This document shows, in pieces, positions 43,904 through 53,987 of a stretch of 64,000 bases of DNA. The translations under genes were made by a program, and so were the position numbers. Under the pieces are notes generated by a model that saw only the letters and a list, made by a program, of their open reading frames with translations, was not told the DNA's origin and did not search any database. Positions within the stretch are counted from its first letter, which is position 1, and every line of letters starts with the position of its first letter. Source of the DNA: Enhygromyxa salina (GTDB lineage Bacteria; Myxococcota_A; Polyangia; Nannocystales; Nannocystaceae); contig NZ_JMCC02000066.1 of the NCBI RefSeq assembly GCF_000737335.2, positions 1-64,000 on the forward strand, in the 5' to 3' direction.

Positions 43904-46900
43904 ATGCCGCGCTCTCACGTCCGTCGCTGCCTGTCTGCTTGCTCCCTCGCGCTGGTGACCGTGCTCGCGCTGAGCTCAACCCCGGCCCACGCTACGCCGG
44001 ACGCCGCGCAGATCGGGTTTGGGTTTGCGGAGTCGAACCAGCTGCAGGTCGGGGCGGACGAGCCGGGGCCAGGGCCGAGCGTCTTCGATCTCGACGCCCC
44101 GCTGTGGGAGCCCGGCGTGCTCGATCCGGCGGCGGGTCACGTGGGTCGCTGGCAGCGGGAGCTCGACCGTCGGCAGGCGCTGCTGGCCGAGCACGGCGGC
44201 CGGGACCACGTCGCCGCCCTGGCGCTGCTTGGCCTGCTGCCCGCGCTGCTGGGGGAGGTCGATCGCGCCACGCTGGTCAGCTTCGTCGACGGGATCCGCG
44301 ACGATCGCCGCCGCCACCCCTTGGTCCGCTCGCTGGCCGCCGACATCCGCGGCGAGCTCTACGAAGACGCGGGGGATCTCGCCGCCGCGCAGGCGCTCTA
44401 CGCCGAGCAGGGCCGGCTGTTGTCGTGGCGGATCCTGGGGCCCTTCGACAACGCCAACCGCACCGGACACGACCAGGTGTTTGGCCCAGAGACCGAAGCG
44501 TGGACCCCCGAGCAGAGCTTCGAGGGCAAGCTCGCGGGTGAGCCGCTCGACTGGCGGCCCTACGATCCGCAAAACACGATGGGCGGCGGCTACATCTCGT
44601 TTGACGAGTTCCTGCGGCCCAACCAATACGTCACGGCCTACGCGACGACCTGGGTCCACGCGCCCAAGCAGACCGACGCGGTGATCCACGTGGGCACCGG
44701 CGGCGCGCACAAGATCTGGGTCGGCGAGCGGCTGGTCGGTCAAGGCCAGACCTACCGGCGGCCCAACGCGCTGCAAGACGCCTACGCGATCACCCTGCAG
44801 GAGGGCTGGAACCGCGTGCTCGTCAAAGTGGGCTGCGAAGCGGGCGCGTGGGGGTTTTACGCGCGGATCAGCGCGACCGACGGGGCCCCGATCCCGGGGC
44901 TCGAGGCCAGCGGTTCGCCGCCGGTCGACGCGACCGAGCTGCCCGCCGCGGCCCCGGGCACCACTGAGGTGGATCCCGACGCGCCCGAGGCCAAGCCGCC
45001 CGTGTCGCTGCGCGGGCTGTTCGAGCGGGCCGTCGATCCCGATCTGAACAAGAAGCCCAGCGGCGCCGATCAACTCGCGCTCACGGAGTTCTACAGCTGG
45101 GTCGGCCCGTTCTCGCGCGAGGACTTCACCGCCCGCGACGCCGCCCGCCAAGCCGACGCCGCCGTGCAGTCGCCCCGCAGCGCGCTGTTCTTGGCCCTCG
45201 CCGAAGACGACAGCGCCCGAGCGCGGACCGCCTTCGAGCTTGGGGTTGCCCGCGCAGAAAAGCTGGGCGGGGCGGCCCGCGCCGAGCACTCGCAGATGTT
45301 GGTCGAGCTGGCCTACTCGAACGCCGCGCTGGGGCTCGAGCGCCGGGCCAAGGCGCTGCTCGAGCAGGCCCGGGCCGTCGCGCCCGACGACGCGCTGATC
45401 GAGCTCGCGCTGCTCGATCAGCTCGCCGGCGATGGCTTCGATCTCGCCGCGATGAACTGGCTCGAGGATCTGGCCCGCCGCTACCCCGACTCCGCCACGA
45501 TCTCGCGCGATCAGGCTGGCCGCGAGATCGGGCTGGGGCGGGTCCGCAAGGGCTTGGCGCTGCTCGAGCGGCACAGCAAGGCCCACAGCGGCGACGCGGC
45601 GGTGATCGATCAGCGGATCGAGGCGCACCTGCAGCTTGGCGAGATCGAGGCGGCCGTGACCCTCGCCCGGAACCTGGTCGCGGCCTCGCCCGGGCGGCCC
45701 AGCGCGTGGCAGCGCCTGGCCGGCATCGAGGAGGCGGCCACCCACTACCAGCTGGCCGTCGCCGCGCTCGAGACCGCCGTCGAGCTCGCCCCCCAAGATC
45801 CGCAGCTGCACACCGCGCTCGGGTTCTTGCAGAGCCGCGCGGGCGACCAGGCCGGCAGCGTGCTCGCGCTGCAGCGCAGCTTGGAGCTCAACCCCCAGCA
45901 GCCCGAGCTGCGCGACCTGCTGACCACGCTCGGGGCCGCGGCCGACGACGTGTTCACCCGCTACGCCGTGAACCTCGAAGACGTGGTCGAGGCCGCCGAC
46001 GAAGCCGGCACGCCCGCGAGCTGGAAGGGCCGGGACTCGGCGGTGCTGCACCGCATGATCGCAACCCGGATCGGCAGCAGCGGCCTGGGCGAGCGGCTCG
46101 ACCACCGGATCATCAAGATCCTCGACGATCGCGGGATCGCCAGCCAGTCGCGCCACGATTTTGGCTACGAGCCCGACGAGAGCTACGTGGAGGTTCGCCG
46201 CGCCCGGGTGTATCGGGCCGATGGTCGGATCGAGGACATTGGCGTGACCCGCTACTACTCGGTCGGGGCCGCCGGCTACCGCATGTACTACGACCAGCGC
46301 GGCGTCGCCGTGCAGTTCCCAGGCCTGCGCGTGGGCGACGTGATCGAGGTCGCGTTCGTGCGCCGCGACGTGGCCACGCGCAACAAGTTTGACGACTACT
46401 ACGGCGATCTGATCCCGCTGCAGGGCATCGAGCCCAGCCGTCACTTCGAGTACGTGCTCGAGGCCCCCACGCAGCTGAAGCTGCACTTCAACCACCCCGT
46501 CGACAGCGAGGCAGGGGAGGGCGGCAACACCCGGATCTACCGGCTGACCCGCGACCAACGCCCCGGCCTGCGGTCCGAGGGCGACATGCCCGGGTGGACC
46601 GAGGTCGCCGAGTACCTGCACGTGAGCAGCTACGCGACCTGGGACGAGGTCGGCCGCTGGTACTGGGGCCTGGTCGAGGGCCAGCTGCTGGTCGACGACG
46701 CGATCAAGGCCGGGGTCGCCTCGGCGCTCGCGGAGCTGCCCAACGACGCCGACGAGCGCGACAAGATCGCCGCGCTGTACCGCCACGTGATCCGCGAGAC
46801 CCGCTACGTCGGCCTCGAGTTCGGAATCCACGGGTACAAGCCCTACCGCACCACAGACATCTACAACCGGCGGTTTGGCGACTGCAAGGACAAGGCCTCG

Positions 46901-47830
46901 CTGCTCAAGGTCATGCTGGGTGAGATCGGCGTGACCAGCCACTTGGTCCTGACCCGGACCCGCGACCTCGGCACGATCGCCGACAGCCCCGCGAGCCTCT
47001 CGGCCTTCAACCACGCGATCATCTACGTCCCCAAGTACGACCTGTTCATGGACGGCACGGCCGAGCACTCTGGCGCGTTCGAGCTGCCGGCCGGGGATCA
47101 GGGCGCGAGCGTGGTCGTGATCGAAGATGGCAAGGGCGCGAGCTTCCGAACCATCCCCTACGCGACGCCCGATCAAAACCACAGCGAGTACCGCCAGCAG
47201 GTTCGCCTGCAGCCGAACGGCAGCGCCGAGATCGATCACGACATGACGATGCTCGGGACTGGCGCGGCCGCGTGGCGGGGCACCCTCGAGTCCAAGGAAC
47301 AGCGCGTCGAGCTGCTGACCAAGCAGCTGTCGCGGGCGTTCCCGGGCACCGAGGTCCGCAGCGCCAAGTTTCCGGGGATCGAGGACATCCTGGTCCCGGT
47401 CCGCGTCGAGGCCAAGCTCTCGATCCCCGGGTGGGCCCAGGTTCAGCAGGCCGGGGCGGGCTCCGGGATCCAAGGTCTGCGGTTTCGGGTGCTCGGTCAC
47501 GAGGTCGAGCTGCTGCGCTCGATCGCCCCGCAAGCGCGGCGGGATCAGCCCCTCGTGCTCGGCGTCCCCAACCGCGAAGTCCGGGAGATCGAGTACACGC
47601 TCCCGCGCGGGCTCGAGTTCAGCCACACCCCGCAGCCCAGCCGGATCGAGTCGCCGTTTGGGCGCTTCGTGCTCGAGATCGATCCGCAGCCGCGGACCGC
47701 GAAGATCACCACCACCCTCGAGTTCTCACGCGCGCGGGTCGAGCCCGGCGAGTACGAGGCGTTCCGCGAGTTCCTGCGTGAAGTCGACGCCGCCCTCGCC
47801 CAAGCCTTTGAAGCGGCCCCGACCCGCTGA
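43904..47830 (+). CDS. DUF3857/transglutaminase protein, intact triad
   Basis: A 1308-residue exported protein. Signal peptide (SACSLALVTVLALSSTPAHA), then a long helical/TPR-like region (WRILGPFDNANRTGHD, later TPR units around 500-650), a DUF3857 beta domain beginning about residue 720 (YSVGAAGYRMYYDQRGVAVQ), and a transglutaminase-like fold with intact putative triad Cys994 (FGDCKDKASLL), His1037 (FNHAIIY) and Asp1050 (LFMDGT). Secreted transglutaminase-like enzymes act as protein cross-linkers or peptidases; substrate unknown. ATG at 43904 with GGAGG about 12 nt upstream. Tandem with the paralogue at 47852, 21 bp apart. Confidence 0.85.
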   Translation: MPRSHVRRCLSACSLALVTVLALSSTPAHATPDAAQIGFGFAESNQLQVGADEPGPGPSVFDLDAPLWEPGVLDPAAGHVGRWQRELDRRQALLAEHGGRDHVAALALLGLLPALLGEVDRATLVSFVDGIRDDRRRHPLVRSLAADIRGELYEDAGDLAAAQALYAEQGRLLSWRILGPFDNANRTGHDQVFGPETEAWTPEQSFEGKLAGEPLDWRPYDPQNTMGGGYISFDEFLRPNQYVTAYATTWVHAPKQTDAVIHVGTGGAHKIWVGERLVGQGQTYRRPNALQDAYAITLQEGWNRVLVKVGCEAGAWGFYARISATDGAPIPGLEASGSPPVDATELPAAAPGTTEVDPDAPEAKPPVSLRGLFERAVDPDLNKKPSGADQLALTEFYSWVGPFSREDFTARDAARQADAAVQSPRSALFLALAEDDSARARTAFELGVARAEKLGGAARAEHSQMLVELAYSNAALGLERRAKALLEQARAVAPDDALIELALLDQLAGDGFDLAAMNWLEDLARRYPDSATISRDQAGREIGLGRVRKGLALLERHSKAHSGDAAVIDQRIEAHLQLGEIEAAVTLARNLVAASPGRPSAWQRLAGIEEAATHYQLAVAALETAVELAPQDPQLHTALGFLQSRAGDQAGSVLALQRSLELNPQQPELRDLLTTLGAAADDVFTRYAVNLEDVVEAADEAGTPASWKGRDSAVLHRMIATRIGSSGLGERLDHRIIKILDDRGIASQSRHDFGYEPDESYVEVRRARVYRADGRIEDIGVTRYYSVGAAGYRMYYDQRGVAVQFPGLRVGDVIEVAFVRRDVATRNKFDDYYGDLIPLQGIEPSRHFEYVLEAPTQLKLHFNHPVDSEAGEGGNTRIYRLTRDQRPGLRSEGDMPGWTEVAEYLHVSSYATWDEVGRWYWGLVEGQLLVDDAIKAGVASALAELPNDADERDKIAALYRHVIRETRYVGLEFGIHGYKPYRTTDIYNRRFGDCKDKASLLKVMLGEIGVTSHLVLTRTRDLGTIADSPASLSAFNHAIIYVPKYDLFMDGTAEHSGAFELPAGDQGASVVVIEDGKGASFRTIPYATPDQNHSEYRQQVRLQPNGSAEIDHDMTMLGTGAAAWRGTLESKEQRVELLTKQLSRAFPGTEVRSAKFPGIEDILVPVRVEAKLSIPGWAQVQQAGAGSGIQGLRFRVLGHEVELLRSIAPQARRDQPLVLGVPNREVREIEYTLPRGLEFSHTPQPSRIESPFGRFVLEIDPQPRTAKITTTLEFSRARVEPGEYEAFREFLREVDAALAQAFEAAPTR

Positions 47831-47851
47831 TCCTCGATCTGGAACGAGTCC

Positions 47852-50800
47852 ATGTCCGATTCCAAGCTGACCACCCCCGCGCGGGCGCGCCGTCCATTGG
47901 CGACGCTCGCTCTGTACCTGCTGGTCCTGTTGATCCCGAGCACGCTGATCCTGAGCGGCTGCCGTCCGCGGCCGAGCGAGCAGCTGTTCGATCAGACCGC
48001 CGCGGCCGAGCACGCCGCCCGGCTCGAGGCCTGGCTCGCCAAGCACCCCGACGATCACCGCGCCCGCCTCGAGCTCGCGCACGTGTACTGGCTGCACCTC
48101 GCGGACGCCGAGTCTGCGACGACGCACCTGGATCTGCTGACCGCGCTCGAGGCCCCGCCGCCGCTGGCTCGGTTCTCGCGGGCGATGGTGGCCCAGAGCC
48201 ACCTCGATCTCGATCGGGCCTGGACCGAGCACGCCGCGCTGCTGCGCGAGGCCCCAGGCCAAGAAGACCGCCGCGATCGGAGCCTGGCGCTCGCGCTCGC
48301 GCCGGTGGCTGCCCGCGCCCTCGACTCCCTCGATGGCATGCGGCGCGACGACGCCAAGCAGTTCACCGCGCTGTTCGACGCCCTCGATCTGCACGCGCTC
48401 CCGGGCGAGGCCGTCGAGCAGCTGCTGAGCACCCGGGCCGCGATCGCCCGGCGCTTGGGCGAGGACTACCGCGGGTTCTATGCCCGGCAAGGATGCGTGC
48501 AGGACTGGGTCGTTGGGGAGCTCGAGGGCTACCGCGGCCCGCTCGAGCTCGCGCGCCTGGAGATCGATCGCTCGTTCACCCTCGACCAGACCGGCGCCAA
48601 GCCAACCCAGCTGTCGTGCGCGTTTCGGGTCCCCAACGCCGAGCCCCGCTCGGCGATCCGGCGGCTGCGAACCACCGTGGAGGTCCCCGCGACGCAGAGT
48701 CAGCTTCGCCTGTCGGTCGGGGCCCAGTATCCCGCCCGCGCCTACGTCGATGATCAGCTGGTGTGGGCCAGCGATCGCACCGATCGTTACCCCGTCGAAG
48801 CCCCCACCTTGGTGCTGCCGGTTGGGCCCGGCGTGCATCGTGTCGAGGTCCGCACGGCGATCCCCAGTGAGCGCGCCTGGGTCCTGCTGCGCGCGACCAC
48901 CCTCGACGGCCACAGCCTCGCCGTCAAAGCCGACAGCCAGACCAAGGGCGACTGGCGCCTCGACATCGATCCAACCCGACCCAAGCAGGCAGGCGCCGAG
49001 CACATGCTCGAGATCCAGGGGTGGAGCGAAGGTGGGCTGGGGCTGCGCGGCCCCGTGTACGCGCCGCTGCGCGCGTACCTGGCCCTCGACGACGCGCTCG
49101 CCGATGGCGACACCGACCGGGCCGAAGGGATCGCCCCCGATCTGCGCACGGTGTCGGATGGGTTCGCCGACGCCCACCTGATCCTCGCCGACTTCGAGCA
49201 TCGGGATCCCTCGCGGGGCAAGACCAGCTCGGCCGCCCGCCAGCAGGCCGAGCTCGAGATCGCCCTGGGTCTCGATCCATCGCTGGGGCGGGCCCACCTG
49301 TCGCTGCTCTCGATGCGCCTCGATCGTGGCGAGGTCGCGGAGGTCGTCGAGGCGCTCGAGGACATCCCCCACGACGCGGTCTCGGGCGCGGGCGCGCTGC
49401 TGCTCTCGATGCTGCGGTTTGACGCCTACCGGCGGCGTGGCAGCGATTTTCAGGCCGAGCAGGCGCTGGCCGCCGCGATTGCGATCAACCCCGACAACTG
49501 CGAGGTGCTCATGGCCCGCCGCGAGCTGATCCGCGAGCGCACCCAGGTCGCCGCCGAGGATCAGATCTCCGCCGAGCTCGCCAAGTGCCCCGGCAGCGTT
49601 GGCGTGCGGGCTCGGCTCGCAACCCAGCGCCAGCGCTACGACGAGGCCCGCGGGCTGTGGACCGAGCGCCTGACCCAGATCCCCGATGACCTCGACGCGA
49701 TGCAGGCCCTGGCCGACATTGCGATCGCGGCCGGTGACTACGACCAGGCCGCCAGCTGGCAGCGGCGCCTGCTCGAGGCGGCCCCGTACCGGGCGCTCTC
49801 CAACCTCGAGCTCGCCGACCTCGCGGCCCAAGCCGGAGACAACAAGGCCGCCCGCGAGCTGCTGCTGAGCGCGATCGATCGCTACCCCCACAGCTCGGCG
49901 CTCCGCGAGATCGCCCAGGGGATCGGGATCCCCGACGACCTGATGCGCTGGCGGATCGACGGCGCCACCGCGCTCGCCGAGTACCGCGGCGACGTCGAGC
50001 AGGGCCTCGCGTCCGAGGGCGTCAGCGAGGTGCTGCTGCTCGATCGCGAGGTCAGCATTCTGTACGCCAACGGCGGACATCGGCACATCGTCCACCAGAT
50101 GTTCCACATCCTCAGCGACCAGGCGATCGACGCCCACGGCGAATTCAACCAGCCCGGCGTCAAGCTGCTGACCTTGCACTCGATCAAGCCCGACGGCACG
50201 ATCGTCGAGCCCGAGTCGATCGCTGGCAAAGACGGCCTGAGCCTGCGCGGGCTGGCGATCGGGGACGTCGTCGAGATCGAGTTCACCTTTGAACGGGACC
50301 CCGAAGGCGCGCTGCCGGGCCACGTGGATCTTGGCCGGTTCCGGTTCCAGTCGCCCGAGCTGCCGTTTCATCGCTCCGAGCTGATCGTCATCACCCCGCA
50401 GGCGCTGGCCAGCCAGGTGAAGATCGAAGCGCGCAACAATCCGCCAACGGCCACGCGCCGCGCGGTCACCCTGCGCGAGGGCGAGTTCACCGAGCTGACC
50501 TTCCTGGCCCGGCAAGTCCCGCGGCTTGGCACCGAGCCGGGCGCGCGCTCGATGCTCGACGAGCTGCCCATGATCCAGGTCCACGTGCCGCTGGTCGTCA
50601 ACGACTGGCTCGATCAGCTGGCCGCCCAGCTGCGTCCGGCCCAGCGCAGCAACCCCGAGCTGCGCACGCTCGCGCTCGATCTGACCAGCCAGTACACCAG
50701 CACCTACGACAAGGTCGACGCGCTGTGGCGCTGGGTCGTCGATGAGATCGAAGATGGCGGCGACCTGTCGACCCCGGCCACGGTCACCCTCGCCGCGCGC

Positions 50801-51763
50801 CAAGGCAGCCGCCTGATGTTGCTGCGGGCCATGTGCGAGGCGGTCGGGATCGACAACCAGATGTGGCTGCTGCGCGACCGGTTTGGGCCCAACATCTACG
50901 AGGGCGGCAACCCCTTGGTCGAGACCTACGACACCGCGATGCTCGCCGTGATCGAGCCGGGCAAGACCCCGCTGCTGGTCGGGACCAGCTCCGAGGTCAT
51001 CCCGCTCGGGTACCTCTCGCCCAGCTACGCCAACGGTCGGGCTGTGCGGCTGAAGCTGCAGGACGACGAGCCCGCCGGGGGCTACGTCGACGTGCCCGGC
51101 AACCCGGAGCGGCTCGCGGATCTGCGCCGCTGGGAGCTCGACATCCAGCTCGACAGCAGTGGGGCAGGGCACGTCAACGGGAAGATCGAGCTGCGCGGGC
51201 TCGAGGCGATCATCTGGCGCAACGTGTTCGACCAGGTCGACGTCGATCGCCGGCCCGAGGTGTTCACCCAGGCCGAGCTGTCTCGGATGTTGCCGGGGGC
51301 CAGCTTGGACCTCGAGCGCCTGGAGTTCGAGAACGAGTGGGAGCTCGAGCTGCCGCTGGTGATCAATTTCTCCGCGAAGGCCCGCAACGCCGGGGTCGTG
51401 CAGTCGGGTGAGCTGATCATGCTGGCGGCGGCGGTGCCGATCGACCCCGCGACGGGGTACACCCGCCTGGCCAAGCGCTGGAGCGGGATGGTCGTCCCCT
51501 ACGCGCCGGTGCTCGAGGCCACGGTCCACTATGAGATCGATGGGCCAAGCTTCTCGGAGGTGCCCGCCGACGTGAACGTGAGCGGCCCGTGGGGCAGCTA
51601 CACGCGCAAGCTCGTCAGCGGCGGCGTGGGCCAGCGCGAGCTGGTGCTCGAGAGCCGCTCGAGCTTCGAGGCGGGGGTTGTCGAAGTCGGGGACTACCCG
51701 GCGCTCACGCAATTCGCGGCGAAGATCCAAGCGGCCGAGCAACGCCTGCTGCGGGCGCGGTAG
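47852..51763 (+). CDS. DUF3857/transglutaminase lipoprotein, triad lost
   Basis: A 1303-residue lipoprotein (LILSGC, Cys37) with the same domain order as its upstream neighbour: N-terminal helical/TPR region, DUF3857-like domain, transglutaminase-like fold. In alignment, the Cys-His-Asp positions are Gln (ARQGSRLMLLR), Thr (YDTAMLAV) and Gly (LLVGTS), so it is probably catalytically dead. Typical of a pseudo-enzyme partner or scaffold of the upstream protein. ATG at 47852. Shares transcript with the upstream gene, 21 bp away. Confidence 0.82.
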   Translation: MSDSKLTTPARARRPLATLALYLLVLLIPSTLILSGCRPRPSEQLFDQTAAAEHAARLEAWLAKHPDDHRARLELAHVYWLHLADAESATTHLDLLTALEAPPPLARFSRAMVAQSHLDLDRAWTEHAALLREAPGQEDRRDRSLALALAPVAARALDSLDGMRRDDAKQFTALFDALDLHALPGEAVEQLLSTRAAIARRLGEDYRGFYARQGCVQDWVVGELEGYRGPLELARLEIDRSFTLDQTGAKPTQLSCAFRVPNAEPRSAIRRLRTTVEVPATQSQLRLSVGAQYPARAYVDDQLVWASDRTDRYPVEAPTLVLPVGPGVHRVEVRTAIPSERAWVLLRATTLDGHSLAVKADSQTKGDWRLDIDPTRPKQAGAEHMLEIQGWSEGGLGLRGPVYAPLRAYLALDDALADGDTDRAEGIAPDLRTVSDGFADAHLILADFEHRDPSRGKTSSAARQQAELEIALGLDPSLGRAHLSLLSMRLDRGEVAEVVEALEDIPHDAVSGAGALLLSMLRFDAYRRRGSDFQAEQALAAAIAINPDNCEVLMARRELIRERTQVAAEDQISAELAKCPGSVGVRARLATQRQRYDEARGLWTERLTQIPDDLDAMQALADIAIAAGDYDQAASWQRRLLEAAPYRALSNLELADLAAQAGDNKAARELLLSAIDRYPHSSALREIAQGIGIPDDLMRWRIDGATALAEYRGDVEQGLASEGVSEVLLLDREVSILYANGGHRHIVHQMFHILSDQAIDAHGEFNQPGVKLLTLHSIKPDGTIVEPESIAGKDGLSLRGLAIGDVVEIEFTFERDPEGALPGHVDLGRFRFQSPELPFHRSELIVITPQALASQVKIEARNNPPTATRRAVTLREGEFTELTFLARQVPRLGTEPGARSMLDELPMIQVHVPLVVNDWLDQLAAQLRPAQRSNPELRTLALDLTSQYTSTYDKVDALWRWVVDEIEDGGDLSTPATVTLAARQGSRLMLLRAMCEAVGIDNQMWLLRDRFGPNIYEGGNPLVETYDTAMLAVIEPGKTPLLVGTSSEVIPLGYLSPSYANGRAVRLKLQDDEPAGGYVDVPGNPERLADLRRWELDIQLDSSGAGHVNGKIELRGLEAIIWRNVFDQVDVDRRPEVFTQAELSRMLPGASLDLERLEFENEWELELPLVINFSAKARNAGVVQSGELIMLAAAVPIDPATGYTRLAKRWSGMVVPYAPVLEATVHYEIDGPSFSEVPADVNVSGPWGSYTRKLVSGGVGQRELVLESRSSFEAGVVEVGDYPALTQFAAKIQAAEQRLLRAR

Positions 51764-52205
51764 ACCTGCGCGGTGCGGCCGGGGACGGCGAGCCCATCAG
51801 GGCTGCGAACATGAGCAGATGTTGTGCGGGGAGCAGGGGGGCAGGGGGCAGGCGTTGAAGTGAGGGGCGAGGCTGCGGTCATGTGGATCGCAGATGGATG
51901 TGCCACGGGCGGATCCGCGCGTCGAAATCGCAAAAAAAATCCTGGATTCGGGATCAAGAGCGCCCGGCTGCCGACTACCTGAGGAGGACGCAGCTCGCGA
52001 GACCCAGCAAACGCCGGCCCACACCGTGCCACCGGCAAGTCTGCCGTCTCGCGCAGCTGCGGCCTCTTGACGTACGCCAGCTCCCCCGGGCATGGCGGGA
52101 TCCGGCGCGTGGAGGGTGTTTTCAGCTCGGGCGAGGGCTTCTCGCCCGCTTGCGGACGCCTTCGTAGACTGGTTCACCGTGGGCAGCGAAGTCGTGGGTC
52201 GTTGC
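51764..52205. other. Intergenic region containing a dispersed repeat
   Basis: 442 bp without a supported gene. An A8 tract lies near 51932; short frames exist but do not resemble known proteins. The right end contains repeat copy A and a GGGCGAG / CTCGCCC hairpin (52129-52135 and 52141-52147). Confidence 0.55.
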
Positions 52206-52211
52206 TCACGG
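52121..52211 (-). repeat. Dispersed repeat, copy A
   Basis: Shares GACGCCTTCGTAGAC, GGTTCACC, TGGGCAGCGAA and GCTCACGG, in order, with copy B at 59062. Contains an extra hairpin of about 25 nt missing from copy B. Lies at the 3' end of the IgGFc-type gene. Confidence 0.75.
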
Positions 52212-53927
52212 CTTGGACAAGTCGCGTGACCGCATTCCAACGGGGCAGGCGTAGCCTGATCGGAGGTTGGAGTCGCCAGCGGCGTAGCCATATTCGACGG
52301 CGCCAAATGGATCGACGCTGTCGAGCACATGGGTCCCGGCCAGGACCTCGAGGGTGGCGATCTGCCACTCACCGAACGCCTCCCATTCACCCGCGCCGAT
52401 CACCGCACCGTCGAGTAGGACATCCGCACCCGTGCTCGCGCGGGTGATCTGGACATAGTGAATCTCGGCCACCGCAGGCTCCGAAGCCTGGCCAACCGCG
52501 AACACGTAGCGATCGAGATACTGAGAGGTCGGCACCATCTGGACCATCGCGGGTGCGCCGAATTCATCGGCCTCGACCGCACCCGCGACGTACTGAACGG
52601 GCATGAATGGACCGTCGCCCGAGAACCGCAGGTGGTCACCGGCCGGGACCGTGATCTCGCGCCAGTCGCCGCGCTTCGCCAGCTGGATCGGCGCGCCAAG
52701 CTGATCCGGGTGCACGGTGATCGTGACGTCGTCAGCGCCCGCGAACACTCGCCAGCGGTGGATCTCGTCGCCATGCAGCGGTGCGTGGGGCCCCACGTAG
52801 TCCGTGCCCCAAAATTGAATCGGCAGGTTCTGCTCGATCATGATGTCGAGGGTATTGGAGTCGCACCACTCGCCTGCGTCCCCGTCGTCCTCGCAGCCAT
52901 CACTTGGGCAGCCGGGGACGCTCGCTCGCTCCACCGTCGACTCGACCCAGATCGGCCCGTCGGCGGCGATCACCGTGCCAGAGAGATCCTGCTGGCACGC
53001 GGCCGCCGCCAGCTTCGACGACGCGGCCACGCGGATGTTGTCGTGGCGGTTGAGGAGCTGCTGCCCCCTCGCGCCCGGCATCACGAAGGGCAGCGGCAGG
53101 CCGTCGCCCGCGGTCGCGGCTGTCGGCCACCACTGGACCGTGGTCTGATGCTCGAGGGCGATGACCGTGAAGTAGTTGGGCGCGACGTCACCCGCTTGGG
53201 GGTGGGGTGGATAGCCATAGATCACGTGGTCACCGGTCATCATGTGCTCGGGCAACAACAGCGAAGCCGCGCCGACCGAGCCGTCCTTGCCCCAATGGTG
53301 CAGGCGCGCGACGAGGGGCAGATCCGCGACCACGTGCCAGATCCCGCCGGATTGGCGCCTGGAAGGGGAGACCCACAATTCGGAGACGTCCTCGGTCGCG
53401 GGCAGGATGAAGGTGTGTGACTCGCCCGGATCGAGCACGACGGGGTTCGAGCTGGCGGCTTCGTCGTGGGTGCCCCTCGCTACCGCGCGCAGCTCGACGG
53501 TCGCAGATCGATCCGTGTCCGGGTTGGTGACGAGCAGCGTGTCAGTCCGGTCCGTCGCCATCGCGTAGAACGAGCAACCCGCCGAGCTTGGCGAGCTCCC
53601 CAGGTCCTCACAGGGCCCGACACACGCAGCTTCACACGCGTCGCCAACGCAGTCGTCACACAGCTGATGTGCGCCGCAAGGCGCCGGCTGCCACTCGAGT
53701 CCGGTGGCCGCACACACGCCAAGGGTGCGCGCGTCGTCGCAGCGCCGCTGCGACGGTTGGCAGACGATCGCGGGGGCCTCCTCGTCCGGGTGCCCCGTGC
53801 TCTCGAAGCTATCGCCCTGCTCCTCGAACTCGGGATCATCGAGGGTGAGCGGATCGTCGCTACATCCGGCGAGGGCCAGCGCGCAGAACCAGGCGAGGGT
53901 GCAAAAACGATTGTTGTGAGTGTTCAT
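52206..53927 (-). CDS. IgGFc-binding-type lipoprotein
   Basis: A 573-residue lipoprotein (LAGC, Cys22). After a short acidic linker and a Cys-rich segment (CDDCVGDACEAACVGPCED), the main part is an IgGFc-binding-type beta domain (WHVVADLPLVARLHHWGKDG, VIYGYPPHPQAGDV, VIALEHQTTVQWW, QILDIMIEQNLPIQFWGTDY-like blocks). Such proteins are numerous in myxobacteria; ligand and function are unknown. ATG at 53927, downstream of hcp on the same strand but with a terminator between, so a separate transcript is likely. A repeat copy starts at its stop. Confidence 0.82.
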   Translation of the reverse strand: MNTHNNRFCTLAWFCALALAGCSDDPLTLDDPEFEEQGDSFESTGHPDEEAPAIVCQPSQRRCDDARTLGVCAATGLEWQPAPCGAHQLCDDCVGDACEAACVGPCEDLGSSPSSAGCSFYAMATDRTDTLLVTNPDTDRSATVELRAVARGTHDEAASSNPVVLDPGESHTFILPATEDVSELWVSPSRRQSGGIWHVVADLPLVARLHHWGKDGSVGAASLLLPEHMMTGDHVIYGYPPHPQAGDVAPNYFTVIALEHQTTVQWWPTAATAGDGLPLPFVMPGARGQQLLNRHDNIRVAASSKLAAAACQQDLSGTVIAADGPIWVESTVERASVPGCPSDGCEDDGDAGEWCDSNTLDIMIEQNLPIQFWGTDYVGPHAPLHGDEIHRWRVFAGADDVTITVHPDQLGAPIQLAKRGDWREITVPAGDHLRFSGDGPFMPVQYVAGAVEADEFGAPAMVQMVPTSQYLDRYVFAVGQASEPAVAEIHYVQITRASTGADVLLDGAVIGAGEWEAFGEWQIATLEVLAGTHVLDSVDPFGAVEYGYAAGDSNLRSGYACPVGMRSRDLSKP

Positions 53928-53944
53928 GATGGTCGTGGCGAGCG

Positions 53945-53979
53945 CAAAAGGCGCGGCGACCCAGATCGTGGGCCGCCGC
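53945..53979 (-). terminator. Rho-independent terminator of hcp
   Basis: On the minus strand an 11-bp stem (one G·T wobble), arms 53979-53969 and 53963-53953, loop of 5, followed after 3 nt by TTTT. It lies 9 nt past the hcp stop and before the downstream lipoprotein start. Confidence 0.75.
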
Positions 53980-53987
53980 GGTGGTTG

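Noticed and set aside
43976..51742. Very long minus-strand reading frames (over 1200 residues) antisense to the two DUF3857 genes
   Set aside because: They arise from the third-position G/C bias of the plus-strand genes; their translated sequences lack any recognisable domains or signals.
51883..52167. Short plus-strand frame between the DUF3857 and IgGFc-type genes
   Set aside because: Runs through the dispersed repeat and has atypical composition for this genome.
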